In this document: positions 33,811 through 46,870 of the stretch, piece by piece
Numbering within the stretch: the stretch's first letter is position 1
Layout: the number at the start of each line of letters is the position of its first letter
DNA from: Takakia lepidozioides
Taxonomy: Eukaryota > Streptophyta > Takakiopsida > Takakiales > Takakiaceae
Reading direction: 5' to 3'
Assembly (NCBI GenBank): GCA_030704615.1
Contig: CM060733.1
Location: 68,882,001-68,946,000 of the forward strand
Length of the DNA stretch: 64,000 nt
Position numbers and translations under genes: made by a program
The notes under the pieces: generated by a model
What the model was told of the DNA's origin: nothing
The model's input: the letters and a program-made list of their open reading frames with translations, nothing else
Databases searched by the model: none

Positions 33811-36800
33811 CTATGGTGAGGATCCGCTATCACTGTCCGATGCATCCCCGCCCTCATGCAAGGATGGCTGCCTTCCACCTGCCTCCGAACCTGCACTGCC
33901 GCTACCGCTGTTACTCTGAGAAGCCCTCCCCTCAAAAATACCATCCTCACCAGCCGGAACTGTCCACCTGGGTGCGGAAGTGTCCTCAACATTCCCCTCG
34001 CTCTCGGACGCGGATTCTATTACGAACTTCCCTACTCTGCCTTTCACAATTCTATGTTTGGCCTCACGCCTCATTATAATTCTCTGCTCATTCCCGTATG
34101 TCAATTGCTCTAACCGAGTAGGCCTATCCTCCCTCCTGATGGCTTCTTTGGCAGCCGTGTCTGCATAGGCTGGTAGAAAAAAGGGCTTCTGGGGACTCGC
34201 GAGAAACGATTTTCTGGCAAAGAATGGCCGATGCGATTCTGTCTCCTCCTCTGCAACAGGGTCCGATTCAGGCAAGTCTCCCAGCTTCTCCTCGTCGGAC
34301 GACTCTGCAAGGCTGAGTGTACGCACAAACATAGAATGAAGTACATTAGAGAATTCAAACAGGGAATCATCGGCAGGTTGCATGGTCCCTACAACCGAAA
34401 CCAATACACTTACTATGGTGCAACTCACTCGAAGACAGGCATTGGGGGAAGCGGCTTCGGGCGCCCCTGCATCGAACGAATTTCCCGGACTTCCTCCTCT
34501 TCATCTTCCTCCTCTCCTTCCACGTCCTCTTCTGCGTTTTTGGGATCCTCAGTCGGAGGCAGACGCTGAAGGCCCGCCAAATTGTAATCGTACAAGGCCG
34601 TATCCCCCTCAAATGAGAACACAAATCGGTTCGACATCCTTCCCGCCCACATACAGGCACCTGCGAATTCATACGACACAACCACAGCCAAACTCAAGAA
34701 TGAGTCGCTTCCTCGCACAAGCAAACATACAGAAACGGAAATGGTGTCAATTTCGGTGCCGCATTCAATTAACGTTCTCACCTGTATTTGCAGTGACGTC
34801 AAGGACCCTGCCTTCAACATCCGTACACGTTTCCATGAGCGTCTGGATGAATGCAGGACTCCTGGTCCTGCCATACCTCCATGGCTTGCCCGACAAATCA
34901 CAAAGAATGTCCTTCTCTCCCACATGGTTGAACAGGACGTTATACTCCAGTGGATCAACTGTGGAATCAACAAGTCTTCCTGCTTCACGTAATTTGAATT
35001 TCGAATGTTCCTTCACGAAGCAAAATGCCTGAAAGATAAGAGTCTGCAGAGAAGGAAATGAAAACGTCAGAGGTGGCCTACACGTACAGGGGCAATTTCG
35101 GCGCAGAAATTGACATAGCAGAGGAGAACCACAGCATACCTTCTGGCCATCGTTGAGAAGACCCTGCGTGTTGATGCAAGTCCAGATCTTTTTCAGGATG
35201 GGTGCTGCACTTCTCCCCGTCCATACTTTGATATCATTCTCAGTGACTTCTCCATCGGCTGCTAGCACAACAACACAGCCAACGTCGTCCAACATGTTGG
35301 CTGCGAACCCGAATGTGTGGCTCCAGTATCTTTCGTCGTACTTGTTCCACCAGGGAACTGAGCCCAGCCCCAGTATCTCCTGCCCATCCGGGATATCCAC
35401 AAGGATCATGTCGATGGAGGCTTTCACCGCCCTGCCCCCGACTGTGCTCTTTTTGCCGTGGCTCATCGCCACAAAATACTCCATCATCTTTGTGTAGCCA
35501 GGAGTGTCCTCCATATCATTGCCAGTGGCCTTCCTCTTCCCCTTCCCCTGGTGGGCCTCGATCGCCTTCCTCAATCTCGTTATCTCCAGCCTTCTGGTCA
35601 GAGCAGTTAGGAAATTTTCATTAACACACTCCACAATTGTGGGTGTTTTGAGGACTTCCCTGCCCGCAATGTGCACCGCACGGTAGGGTCTGCCAGGTGC
35701 ATCCTCGTATAGTGATCTCTTCGCAGCCGACCCCCCGGAGCGCTGGCCCTTGTGAATTTTCGGACGAGGTGTGGCCCCCGGGTGTTTTCCTGCTGGAAAT
35801 CGTCGTCGGAATCCTCCTCATCTGGCTGACTGTGTTGCTGCTTCTTCTTCTTGGGTGTGGGGGTCTTCGTCTCTTGCCCCTGTTTGCGCGTTCTTTTCTT
35901 CCTGTCCTTGGGCTGCTCAGCTGCCTGCTTCTCCATCTGCTCCTTCGCCAACGCTGCCGCCTTGGCTGACTTTCTCAGTGCTTTCTGCTTGGCTGCCTCC
36001 TCTGCTTTCAGTCTTTCCGCGTCCTCTGGTTGGGGATCCGATTGCGCCTTCATAGCCCTGGCATTCGCTTCCTTCTTCAAGTTAACCTCCGAGAGGTCAA
36101 CGGTCCCACTTGGGAGATCCACATACCAGGGGCAGTCTACCAAATGCTCGGCATGCCACTCCTTCGCCATTACTTCTGTGTACATCGTTCCACGACCTCC
36201 AGGTGTCCTCCACGCCAGGAAGAATGGTGGAACCCTTTGAATGGCTCCGGACGGAATGAGTGCAAAGTTTATGTACCTGCAATCACGAGGCAGTTCAACA
36301 AAAATCATTCTACCGATGCATCATGCAAGTGGAAGTTGTCAATGCACAAGGTATTTCGGCACCGAAATACGGAGTGGACCGTGCCCCAATTACCCAGAAC
36401 TCACATCTTGCAGAGGTATATTTCGGCGCCGCAATATCCATCGCTGCTTAACCAAATCATCTAAACTGCAAATAGGGGGATGCATTGTCAGCAGATTACC
36501 TGAACAGGACACGCATTGCCGCTTTGTCGGCACCCTCCTGCTCTTCGATGTATACGCTGCGTCTTGCCTTTGCAATTTCTCTGAAAAAGAGGTTTGCGAA
36601 GCGCCCTCGCCACGACTGCACGTAGTTCTCCATTGTCTCAGGCTTCGTCCAGTCGATCTGTAACTTGAAAGTGGTGGTGTTGCAGTCCAATTGCTCCTGG
36701 GCGTGGGTCAGTACCTGCATCATGGCAGGTTTCCAAAACATTCATGATTTTGAAATTGCGACGATGTCCAACACAGAATAGGAGAAAATTATACCTGATG

Positions 36801-38721
36801 CCACCAAGTCATGACATTGAGCCAGTCGTTCATTTTGTCGTCTGTTGGCTCGATGGGAAAGTGGTACAGCAGCTTCGTGTTTGTATGGCCGTTCCAGATT
36901 CGCAGCCACCTCGTCTGCAGCCACCTCACATCGGTCAGACAAGAACTCCAACATAAGAATCGCGAGAAGTCACAAAACAAGAATAAACACATGCTTACCT
37001 TCTCCGCCGGCTCAACACAGGACACTGCGATGTGATGAAGTTTCTCCATGGACATTTCCGGTTTCATGGGTCTGGAGTAATGCAGTCCTATCTCCGCCAG
37101 GAACTCGGCACCAAGACCAGGGTCAGCGATTGCAACTTGCTTAACAAGTTTGGACCTGTACTTGGTCCGGGATTGCTTCCCTGCCTGCACAATATGACTC
37201 TCTATCGACGCGTCCGCCTTGTTGGGGGCATCATTCTCAAAGAACTGCCTTTTGGCATAGGCCAAGTCATCCCTGATGTTCGTCTGCATTCCCATACCCA
37301 GCAGATACAGTCAGGCCACGGATCCCTGCAACAAATAACATTAAATTGATACTGAAATTTGAGATGAACCTCACCGAATAGAGGATCTCCACCATGGCGT
37401 CCAGTGTTGGTCGGTACCAGGTGCGATCTGCTTTCGCTAGGGACTTCCTGTACAGCTCGGGATCGAGGGACTTTTGGAAGTCCGTCAGCGGAGCTGTCCC
37501 CACTTCTTGCACTCTGTAGAGCGTATGTGCCAGATGAGTTTCCACGAAGGCCCTCTCTGTTACCCTGCCATGGAGAAAAAAAACAACATGAAAATATGAT
37601 TTCGGCACAGCAATCCAATTTCCAGTTCATAGAGTGCATGACAGTGGTGAACATTGCCTATTTCGGCGCCGCAATAGGCAGTACACAAGGATGTAATTGT
37701 ATACTTACAGATTTATATCCGCCATGGCACCCTTCAACAGTCCTCTGTCCCTGACGTCCACCTTCACGACAATGCAGTCCACCATGTAATGCCAACTGAT
37801 ATCTTGCGGATGCATTTCAGCAATGTACTCTGTCCAGGCAAGCATCCTGTGGTTCCCGTCCCAAACGAAGAACATCTTCCCTTCCATGTGTGCGAATGTG
37901 GGATTAGTCTTCAGATAGGCTTCAAACTCGGCATTAACAGTGTGCCAGTGGGGGCCCCAATTCTGAAGCTCCTCTGCAGTGGGGCCCCTTGTGACACCCT
38001 GGTCATTCTCAATGGAAACGTAGAATGCTGCCGACCCCCGTCTGTACCCTTCTCTGAAGTTGTGCTTCAGTCGATCGATATCCCCTGGCAGTGCTTGCCT
38101 TACAACTGGAAGGCTTACCATGCGACACAAAGGAACTTTGAGGTTCTCCGGATACACCATGGAGCCCAAAACGCGGCCTATGTTGCTATGAGTCTCTGCC
38201 AGCAACCTGTTTGCTGCTATGTTCATGTCTCGTGCGCTCATGAGCATACCCGCCACCAGTTTCTTACTTGTATCACCTCTGTCACTTCCCTCACCCCTCT
38301 CACCAGCCTGTGTACTGTCCTGGAGGTTTTGCTCCTCCGCAAGCTCCAGCAGGTTCTGATCGTCGCCAAGTCGTACCACGTTATCGTCCTCTCCTTCTGT
38401 CAGTTGAATGGGCCGCCCTTCTGCAGATCCGACTCCCACATCTCCAGCGGCCTCCACCGCATCTGTGTTTTCTGAAATTGACTGCAAACCCAATATCTCC
38501 GCTTCCAGTCTCCCTAGGGGTTTTACTGGCGAAGCCATGGGCTCCTTCTGCTTTCTCGGCTTCCGAACTCTAGGTGGGCTTTTCGGAGGCGATATCTGAG
38601 GTGTTGAATGAGGACTCGTCTGCCTCGATGCACTTCCACCTTGTGAGCGCAGCACCCGGGCAGGAGTATCCAAAGTTGACTGTGTTGCCTCGCCCCCCTG
38701 CGATCCCTCCCCAGCTCCCAT
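33811..38721 (-). pseudogene. ParB-like / DNA methyltransferase-like fusion gene, copy 2 (one frameshift)
   Basis: Exons on the minus strand: 37709-38721, 37375-37564, 36999-37283, 36795-36914, 36500-36714, 35140-36276, 34782-35043, 34429-34660 and 33811-34312. Every boundary matches copy 1. The first exon is open throughout, including the ParB-like DGNHRMLA segment that copy 1 loses, and the last exon keeps its natural acidic Ser/Asp/Gly tail and TAG stop. The sixth exon is 1 bp shorter than in copy 1: near 35780 the run reads ACCCGGGGG instead of ACCCAGGGGG, which throws the methyltransferase-like domain out of frame. The lesion is beside a homopolymer, so an assembly error is possible. Confidence 0.6.
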
Positions 38722-38800
38722 GTCAAACAAACAGGAAAACATGAGACACTGCACGCCAAAAAAAAGGTGTAAAAGGAATATTGCGTATGGAGTGCTTCAC

Positions 38801-38980
38801 ATCCGCGAAGCACGAATCTCTCACTGGTGGGCGATCCGAGTCTCCGGATAACGAGGTCTGCATTTCATGCATGAGACGGAGCTTAAGTCGTGTCGTCGGC
38901 GGCTTCCCAAAATCCCGCGTCCTCCTCTTTGCCGGAGTCGCCTGACCTTCCACAAACTCTATGCTACCACTATGCCGCAT
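38801..38980 (-). CDS. possible upstream exon of the ParB/methyltransferase-like gene, copy 2
   Basis: This is the counterpart of 24939-25118, with the ATG at 38980, 60 codons and the same putative GT donor after GCGGAT. Conservation of the frame fits coding use but does not prove it, because the copies are young. Confidence 0.3.
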
Positions 38981-39229
38981 AAGGAGAGGAAACGCAGGAG
39001 AACGTCACTGCAGAAGGGCAAGGAGCGAGAGAGCGAAGCGGTGGAACATGCAACCACTATGCACGAGCAGATGCGTAAGCAGCCACGTCTCCCGAAGCGT
39101 TGCCACCGTCCAACACTTTTTGCCGTATGGGTGATGAAGAGATTGTGACCCCTGACATGTTCGCACGGATGAAGTCGACTGGAACACGACGCGTGCCAGT
39201 TCCAGCCACCAGTACAAGACGGTTTATCC

Positions 39230-40980
39230 GAATTGCGGCACCGAAATACCTTCCGTACACCGGATGCTGTTCCCGGAGCAGCCGGCATTGAATGAAATAT
39301 CCGCACATCATGAAACCCAACCGCCAAGAAAATCCCCTGCCTATGACATTCAACAGTCAGGTCGGTACGTTTCAACAGCGGACGGATGAATTTCGGCGCC
39401 GAAATTCATCCTATTCAAGTGCTTTCATACGCAAACTTACGAATTTCGGCGCCGCAATTCATCGCTTCCGAAGTCCTCATCCGTCATGAGCAAACCTGTC
39501 AGTGGGATATCGGAGCCGGAATTAATTCCGGGACAGTGAAAACGGTTGCACTTGGGCACATTTCATCCATATTTCGGCGCCGAAATTCATTACGAATATC
39601 TCCGTCCGCGCGTAGACGAGGTGAAATCATCATTATTTCGGCGCCGAAATTCATCCAGAGCGAAGACTAAATTGGCACCATGCTACGCTTTGCCGCCATC
39701 ATTGCCCCTGACGGATGCTGTCCATGCCTGTTGGACTTGCCATTTGTGGACATTTAACTATAATTTCGGCGCCGAAATTATACTTTATGTGCGGCAACGT
39801 CCCGTGCGAAAAAGACCACTTAATGGATACTGTCGGTTTCAAATGAAAAAAAACGGCTAAAATGCAATTAATTTTGACAGAAGTGGTTTAATATGCCGAT
39901 TTCTCCATTAAATGCAGAATATTCCTGTTATATTCGTCGGAACGGGGTATTTCCAACGATTTACGGAAAATTATCATCCAAAAGCAAAAAGTAAGTGCCG
40001 GGTTTGGACGAATTTCGGCGCCGAAATTCATCCGTCGCATAGAAAATGTAATATTAGAGTTACTCATTGCGGACAGTAAGGATGAATTTCGGCGCCGAAA
40101 TTGATCCATTTCAAAGAAAAATAAATATTGGAGGGAGGGCATTGGATGAATTTCGGCGCCGAAATCCGGCGCTCAAACCCTGAAAAGAATTTGGAGGGAT
40201 GAAGTCGGCTGAATTTCGGCGCCGAAATTCATTGCTCGCGAAGAAAAAATAAATTTCGGGAGGACTTGGGATGAATTTCGGCGCCGAAATTCATTGCTTG
40301 CGAAGGAAAATAAAAAAATTCGGGAGGACTTCGGATGAATTTCGGCGCCGAAATTCATTGCTCGCGAAGGAAAATAAAAAATTTCGGGAGGACTTGGAAT
40401 GAATTTCGGCGCCGAAATTCAATGCTCGCGAAGAAAAAAAAAATCGGGAGGATTTCGGTTGAATTTCGGCGCCGAAATTCATTGCTCGCGAAGAAAAGGG
40501 AAAATTAAAAGGGAGTACTTGGATGAGATTCGGCGCCAAAGTTCATCTGTCGCAAAGAAAATTAAAAACAGAAAGGACTTCCGATGAATTCTGGCACCGA
40601 AATCCATCCGCAGGGCAGCAGAATTAGGGTCGGAAAAGGAGATGAAGAATGAATTTCGGCGCCGAAATACATCCATTCTGCCGATTCAGGATTACTGTCA
40701 TTCGGAAGTCGGCACCGATATCCGGACACGTGGTGAATCACGACTGTAATCAGGAACACATTCATCCGTATTTTGGCATCTAAATTCAACCCATATGTGC
40801 AGATACAATTTAATGAAGAAGAAGTTCATCCGAATTTCGGCACCGAAATCCATCCGTTGGGTGCTTGGTCAGTTTAATGAGGTAAACAAATTACGATTTC
40901 TGTTGCCAGAATTCATCCCTGGCTTCCAAAGCTGTTACATGACAGAGATGTTCATCCAGATTTCGGTGCCGAAATTCATG
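39230..40980. repeat. central palindrome array TTTCGGCGCCGAAA, copy 2
   Basis: This mirrors 22810-24700, with about a dozen perfect 14-bp palindromes and several imperfect ones (GGTGCC or GGCACC core, or TGCGGCGCC) at roughly 60-70 bp spacing. The ~200-bp unit duplicated in copy 1 is single here (about 39460-39660), so the array changes in length by unit gain or loss. Confidence 0.95.
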
Positions 40981-41227
40981 GGAAGGCCTGATTTATTGTA
41001 CCCCAAGTGGTTGTACATTACAATTCAGGCACCAAATATCCGATGTGAACTTGCTGTTTTCGTCCGTTTTTTTAACGTACGTTACACACCTTCATCTTTA
41101 CGTGCACTGATCACCCATCCTGTTGGATACGGAATCCTCCAGAAAATCATTTGTGTTATTAGGTAGGACACACTCTTCTCATTGCAGGACTTCGCTGCGG
41201 AGCGTACCGAGAGGTCCCGTCTTCAAA

Positions 41228-44200
41228 ATGGACTCCCGTGTTTGGGTCAACGTGTACTTCCATCCTGATTCTCTGAAAGCTAAAATACCCTGCGACCAAG
41301 GATTTGCGATTGTCACTGAGCAGTACTTGTGTGTGAAGTTCGGGCTCCGCCCTGGAACGGTGTTTTTGGAAGAGGAGACGAAGGATTATGGAAATTTTCT
41401 GGAAAGTGCCGTCATTCTGCATGCAGATTTCGGAAAAGGCAAAGAGTGGCGGCTCCCAGCTTCTGAATCCATCCGGTACAGTGCCATTGGTGAAATCGTG
41501 CCTAAAGAGTTCCCACGCTGGAACTTGGTTGATCCTCCTTCCACAAGAGGGTCTGGCGTGCAAGATGTGAAGGATGTGGGCACCTCTTCACAAGCAGAGA
41601 AGCCCAAACATGTGAAAAGGGAAATCCAGGAAAACAGGGAAACAGTCGTCCACGACTTATCCAGTGACGATGAAGACTGTATGGTCCTTCCATCGTATGT
41701 TTCGAAGTCGTCCGTCACTAGGAGTGTTCAGCATACACCGTCCGACTCAACTTCCGTCCGCTCAGTAATCGACATATTGCGGAGGATGAAGACAACGGGT
41801 TCCCGCTCCAGTGACCTTCTTAGGCTTGATTACGACAAAACTCCAATCCATTCTGTGGAAACTTTGCCTGATGTTGTGGATGGGAATGCTATCTACGAGT
41901 TCCCTCCAGTGCCGGCAGGCGCAGGCCCAGACGGCATGCTCGCAGGAATGAACAGGAAACATGACGGCCACCCTTGGTGTGTCACCAAAACTTCATCGTC
42001 CAACCTGGGTGATGGAGTTCGAGTGAGATATGTATTGTGTGCTGGGCATCTTAAATGTTTCTCGAGCACATGTTACCATTACACTAGCAAAGGCACCAGG
42101 AATGAGACTGACTGGATTGGCAATTCGTCGACCCCATTTTGGCCTCAAGGTAGAGTTCCTGCAGGGACGTTCAAGTGTGCCCATTGCAACGCAGCCCCTA
42201 CGTGCATGGCAGTGTGCAACGCCAAGCAGTACTACGTCGGGACCGTCGGCCCAGCGTGCACCAGAGCATGCATTCACATCGGAAAGCATGAGCACCCCCT
42301 CGCCAGAGGCAATTGCAGAGTCGCTTTTCAACAAGCCCAGGATATTATCAAGGAGGAGGTGAGGTTGAGGCCGGGTGCAAAACCAAAGCAGATACAGCTC
42401 GCATCGGCACATAGGATTGCAATTGGCAGAATAATGTCGGAGGACGGAAGCACAAGAGAGAAGCTGGGCGAGGGGGACATGAAGGACCTGCTGGAAGCTG
42501 TCTCCCATGTGTGCAGCCCCAATGTCAGGAACCACATTGTCAGCTGCAAGAAACGAATCGGAAGAGGATCAGACATGCACTCCATCTTGGAAGTGAAGCG
42601 CACATGCGGCTACGACTTCATCCAAGGCAGCTTCTTTCCTGGTCAAGGCTCGGAGACGGACATGTGTGCGGACCGGGGAGCGGCGTCGATTTGGTGAAGC
42701 GGATGACCAGTGGAGACCTTTCAAATTGTTGGGTCATGTTCGACCACATCCGGCGAATTACCAACCACGATTGGGTGACAATGGGGGCACATGTATACGA
42801 CCCACATTGCAGAAAGTTGATGACCATTGCTATCTGCGAAATGAAGGGAGAAGACACAGATTCGGAGTTGCATATGTGGCGCGGAATTAATGAGCAAATG
42901 GCGAGAGCCAAGTTGCCCCCTCCCGATTTTAGGGGCTTCATGGCTGACAATGCCCAGGCAAACTGGGCTGCAGTTAGGAGGGTATATGGGGACGACCCAA
43001 AGACTCCAATGGAAGGAAAGGAGAGATCTTGCGGGTTCCACTTCATGCAGAGTTTGACGCAAAACACGAAAAGGTTCGTGGCGTCACGCCACCGGCAGGA
43101 TCATATCAGTATGTGCCTAGCGTGGAAAAATGCGAATTCCATCGACGAGGCGGAGACCGAGTTTGCAACCATACGCGCCTGGTGGGTGTCTTCAGGGGCA
43201 GTGGATGTGAAAGATCAGCCAGAACTGCAAACGTGGCTTGCGTGGTGGCATTATAGATTCCGCCAGTTTGGAGACTACATGAGACAGGTAACACATTTCT
43301 GTACTTGACAATTGTTCTGTTTTGTGCTTGGACATTCTCCACAATCAGTGACATATCTAATTTCCTTCAACAGGACATGAGCTTGGAGGATGACACGGAT
43401 ATGCCGACGACGAACATGGCCGAATCGGTGCACTCTTCCTGGCGTGCTTCCTCTGCAGCACATCTCGTTGACATGTTGACAGCAACAACAGAAGATATTG
43501 TGAGGGCCATCATGCAACAATCTCATTACTACCAGTTTCTGGGAGGAAAGCAATGGGGTATCGGACCAGACAGGCAGGAGATGCTGATGAGGGCGGCGCA
43601 TCGTTCGACCGATCCCAAAAAATGGACTGCTGCATTGCGGGAAACAATAAGGTCAACGCCGTTACACAGTCGGGGGAACTGCCTGGAGGGCGATGTCCGC
43701 AGCCGGCCGGTGAAGAGAAGAATTGAGGACATGCCCGGAGGGGATGGGGATTCATGGAGATCAGATATGAACATCCGCACTCAACCTCGGGGCGCAACGA
43801 TGTTGCGTCCCACGCCTCCACGAAGCAGGACTCGTACCCCCTCTCCTGCAGCATCCATGGAATCGCTGCCAGACTCGGGACAACATGCCGAGGATGGGCA
43901 TGTTGCTCCTGTTTTCGTTACCCAATACAACATTCCAATCGTGGAGCGAGATGTGTCGGCCTCGCAGTGGAGAATTGCACGGACCCGTCCGACATTTCGT
44001 GGCAAATGTTGTGCTGTTCGTGTCGACACCAACCAGAGATGCAATGAGATGATTCGGAGGAGCCCGCAGGGCGGTGTGCCTGCCCCTTGCTTCACAGGGA
44101 GATTTGTGTGCGCAAAGTTTGTGGAGGCCACACTGAAGGAGTTTTGGTTCTGCAGGCACGACATCATGTCGTGTGTGTTCGGCAAGCCCAAGTATGGTGT

Positions 44201-44801
44201 ACAAGGCATGCCTGAACCACCGGCAGTCTGGCCTGTGGCAAGTGGTACAGATCTTACCCTGGAGGAGGCAGACGCTCTAGGAAGTGCAGGGTTTCGACTG
44301 GTGGAGAGGACAGACGTTCCACGAAATCCAATTCCCAATCGTCATCCTCCTCCCACGAGAAGCTCTTCGCCCCGCATACCGGTGGGTGACCCCGCAGCTT
44401 GGCCCACCCATCGGTGGGGGAAACTGAAAAGACGGCGGCCACCAACAAAGGCGAACGACACCAGGATGGCCAACGCTCTTGCAATGCCCTGCATAGTGCA
44501 AGGTTGCAGGGATGTTCCTCACCCCGGGATGGGGCGCATATTTCAGTTGTCAACAGCCGGGTCTGCTGCGCGCAGTGTCGTGTATGCAATCACGGTTTCA
44601 CAGTACCCAGCTTGCAACTGTGAGGACTTCCTTGTTATGGAATCGAAGAATGCAGCATACGTCCCCTGCAAACACCTTTATTACATTTTTATGAAGCGCA
44701 TGAGTTGCATATCCGCAGTGGACGTCTTCATCCATGCTCCAACACTGAGTTTCAACGAGCTGCACAAGGCCCTACGGCAGGATACTGGTCGGACTGCTTG
44801 A
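41228..44801 (+). pseudogene. MULE transposase, copy 2, frameshifted
   Basis: Exon 1 is 41228-43287, the intron 43288-43373 and exon 2 43374-44801, all matching copy 1. A 22-bp deletion near 42661 removes the codons just before the catalytic core (the CFIFKMST region of copy 1) and shifts the frame, so translation would stop at 42697. The upstream ATG of copy 1 (22670) is CTG here. A 3-bp indel near 41385 removes one alanine without shifting the frame. Downstream of the deletion the core, intron and SWIM finger are open and nearly identical to copy 1; the exon-2 product differs at two residues. Confidence 0.88.
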
Positions 44802-45483
44802 CATTCCACATTCGGGAAGGAGAAAGTGGCAATTATATTACATTCATCTTCTTGCACCCTATTTTTTTGTGAGGAATTATACACTTGGTGGTGCCGCATT
44901 GCCATGGCTACAGGTGAATTTTGGTGCCGCAATACATGAGAATGTGGTTTTTGGCCATGAATGGCATGCGCATGCTTTTTTTATTTTGGTTGTCTACAAA
45001 TGGATCCGAGTAAAGCATACATTGTGTGGAGATTAACGGGCATTGGGCCTATTTCAGCGCCATTTATGGTCTGTGTACTGCATAGTGTTTCCTTGTTACT
45101 GCTCTTCCTTCAATTTGTAGTGATTTCGCAGCCCATCCTGGCGTTTTCGTCCACCTTTATGAGAAGACTCCAATTTGCTACAAATACATTGTTACTGTTC
45201 TGCAAATGTGATGCCTTTACAAGATTGCTAGTTCTGTGTCCCAGTGGGAAGGGTCCTACTGCACATTCCAGCATTTGCATACTGCACCTTGTGCAAACAG
45301 CAATCCATACGACAAAGGACACGTCCCAGCATAATGGCAGTGAATTGCAAAAAACCTTAACAGAAGATTATCGAAGCATGTATATTCCCCATATGGCACA
45401 GAGAAGCTGCTTGATTTCTGAATGAAAATGTATGTGCCATGAGTGTCAGCGAGTTGAAACATGTCTACTCTAGCATGCAAGAC
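44802..45483. other. spacer between convergent element genes, copy 2
   Basis: This is the longer version of the copy 1 spacer. The extra 226 bp (about 44925-45150) includes a degenerate GGTGCCGCAAT palindrome site. No gene is supported. Confidence 0.6.
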
Positions 45484-46035
45484 CTATGGTCCCCTCGCCC
45501 AAGAAGAAGGAACTCGAACTGGCCTCTCAAGGACCTCCTCAGTGACCGGGTGCCTATATTTGAACAAAATGTCAGTGGTTTCTGTCGCCCGGTTGAAACT
45601 AACGAGGATGTCGTGTTTATCGATAGCGCCCCCTTGGTAGAAGGACATTTTCACAGTGGGCCCTGTGTTCCCCTCCTCCTCATCCTCATAACTGAAGAGA
45701 ATGTCCCCACTTTCCGAGCCAGTCCGTCCACGCGTAAAGTTTTCACCTATGCACTCATCATACGTCCACTCGCAACAATTCCAGCGATACAGCAACGCTG
45801 TGCGTGATCTGTTCGGCTCCCACACATGCGGAAAGTCCAGGTCCATGATGCGTAGGAACCATCTGCTCCCTAGCCGGGGTCCAGGAGAATCGTGCAATCC
45901 TGCAAGAAACTCCATTGCTCTCAGCTGGACAAGTCGAGGATCGTCCCTGTAAACATCCAGGAAGACAATGATGTCGTCTGCTTTCGGGAAAATGACTCCC
46001 GTCTGGCGTCGATAGATGTGATTCGGGCACGACAT
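45484..46035 (-). CDS. 183-aa element protein of unknown function, copy 2
   Basis: Intact 183-codon frame starting at the ATG at 46035. It matches the copy 1 product except for three residues (E to D, P to A and Q to E changes). It lies next to the element end, convergent with the transposase. No family is recognised. Intactness in both copies, while the two larger genes have decayed differently, may simply reflect its small size. Confidence 0.65.
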   Translation of the reverse strand: MSCPNHIYRRQTGVIFPKADDIIVFLDVYRDDPRLVQLRAMEFLAGLHDSPGPRLGSRWFLRIMDLDFPHVWEPNRSRTALLYRWNCCEWTYDECIGENFTRGRTGSESGDILFSYEDEEEGNTGPTVKMSFYQGGAIDKHDILVSFNRATETTDILFKYRHPVTEEVLERPVRVPSSWARGP

Positions 46036-46149
46036 GGCCTCACGACACAGCACGAACTCAAAGCAGGGAGGAGATGGGCACAACAGAGAAGACTGAAGAG
46101 CAAAATGAGAGCAAGGCCTCCCTCACCGTAAGGCGGGTATTTGCTCTCT

Positions 46150-46625
46150 GACGCCCAATTTCGGCGCCGTTATTACATGGAGTGCGGAAGCTTCAACCGA
46201 GAATTTTGTTTCCACAGGTCAATTTCGGCGCCGTTATTGGTTGCAATCCCCAGCCTTCAGCCGGGTATTTGGTTTCCGGACCCAATTTCGGCGCCGTTAT
46301 CGGCTGCACTCCGGTGGCTTGAGCCGAGTATTTGGTTTCCGGGGCCCATTTCGGCGCCGTTATCGCCTGCACTCCGGAGGATGCAGCCGGGTATTTGGTT
46401 GGCGGAGCCCAATTACTTTCACCGTTGTTGGCTTCACTCCCGAGCCTTCAGCCCGCTATTTCTTTTCCTGTGCCCAATTACGGCGTCGTTATACCCAACC
46501 ATCCTGCACTTCTGCAATAGTACTATCCACGGTTATAGGTCGCCATTGCGTTTTCGGAGTCTGCAAACCCGGATCCTAATTCCGCTTGCGTCTCTGCCTC
46601 TGGGATAATTTCGGTGCCGTTATTG
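46150..46625. repeat. subterminal cluster of GGCGCCGTTAT sites, copy 2
   Basis: At least five AATTTCGGCGCCGTTAT sites or variants are regularly spaced between the 183-aa gene and the right terminal repeat. They mirror 17360-17850. Confidence 0.8.
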
Positions 46626-46825
46626 CCCAGAATTCAGTTATTCTATGACCTGGCCTGGCGGTCCATGAGCCTGGGCTCCAAGTCATGAGCGTACACTGGT
46701 ACTCATGAGCGGAGTGCTTCCAGCATGAGCGCGGAAATCTTCGATTTTTGATTATTTTATAGTTTTTGGCCCGAAAAAAATCTGCCGAAATTCGAAGTGT
46801 GTTACTTTGCGGCTCATGGGTTAGC

Positions 46826-46869
46826 CATGCCCGCTCATGAGCTCATGAGCTCATGGAATAGCAACCCCC
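46826..46869. repeat. terminal inverted repeat of copy 2, right
   Basis: Read inward from 46869 it is GGGGGTTGCTATTCCATGAG with two CTCATGAG words, then GCGGGCAT. It is about 14 bp shorter than the same end in copy 1 because of fewer CATGAG words. Confidence 0.9.
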
Positions 46870-46870
46870 G

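Larger units (their letters stand above)
33119..46869. mobile_element. giant Mutator-like transposon, copy 2 (13.75 kb, inverted)
   Basis: This is the same element as 17107-30795, in opposite orientation. Its order from left is TIR, palindrome cluster, ParB/methyltransferase-like gene (-), central array, transposase (+), 183-aa gene (-), subterminal AACGGCGCC cluster and TIR. It is inserted in a hAT gene. Its transposase has a 22-bp deletion near 42661 and lacks one candidate start codon; its methyltransferase-like gene has one 1-bp deletion near 35780; its 183-aa gene is intact. It could be mobilised by the intact transposase of copy 1. Confidence 0.95.

Noticed and set aside
42511-43308. 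Separate gene in copy 2 starting at 42511
   Set aside because: It is the downstream part of the transposase read in the shifted frame after the 22-bp deletion.
17107-46869. Maverick/Polinton-type giant transposon
   Set aside because: No protein-primed polymerase, retroviral-type integrase, protease or packaging ATPase is present; the transposase, terminal repeats and 9-bp duplication indicate a MULE.
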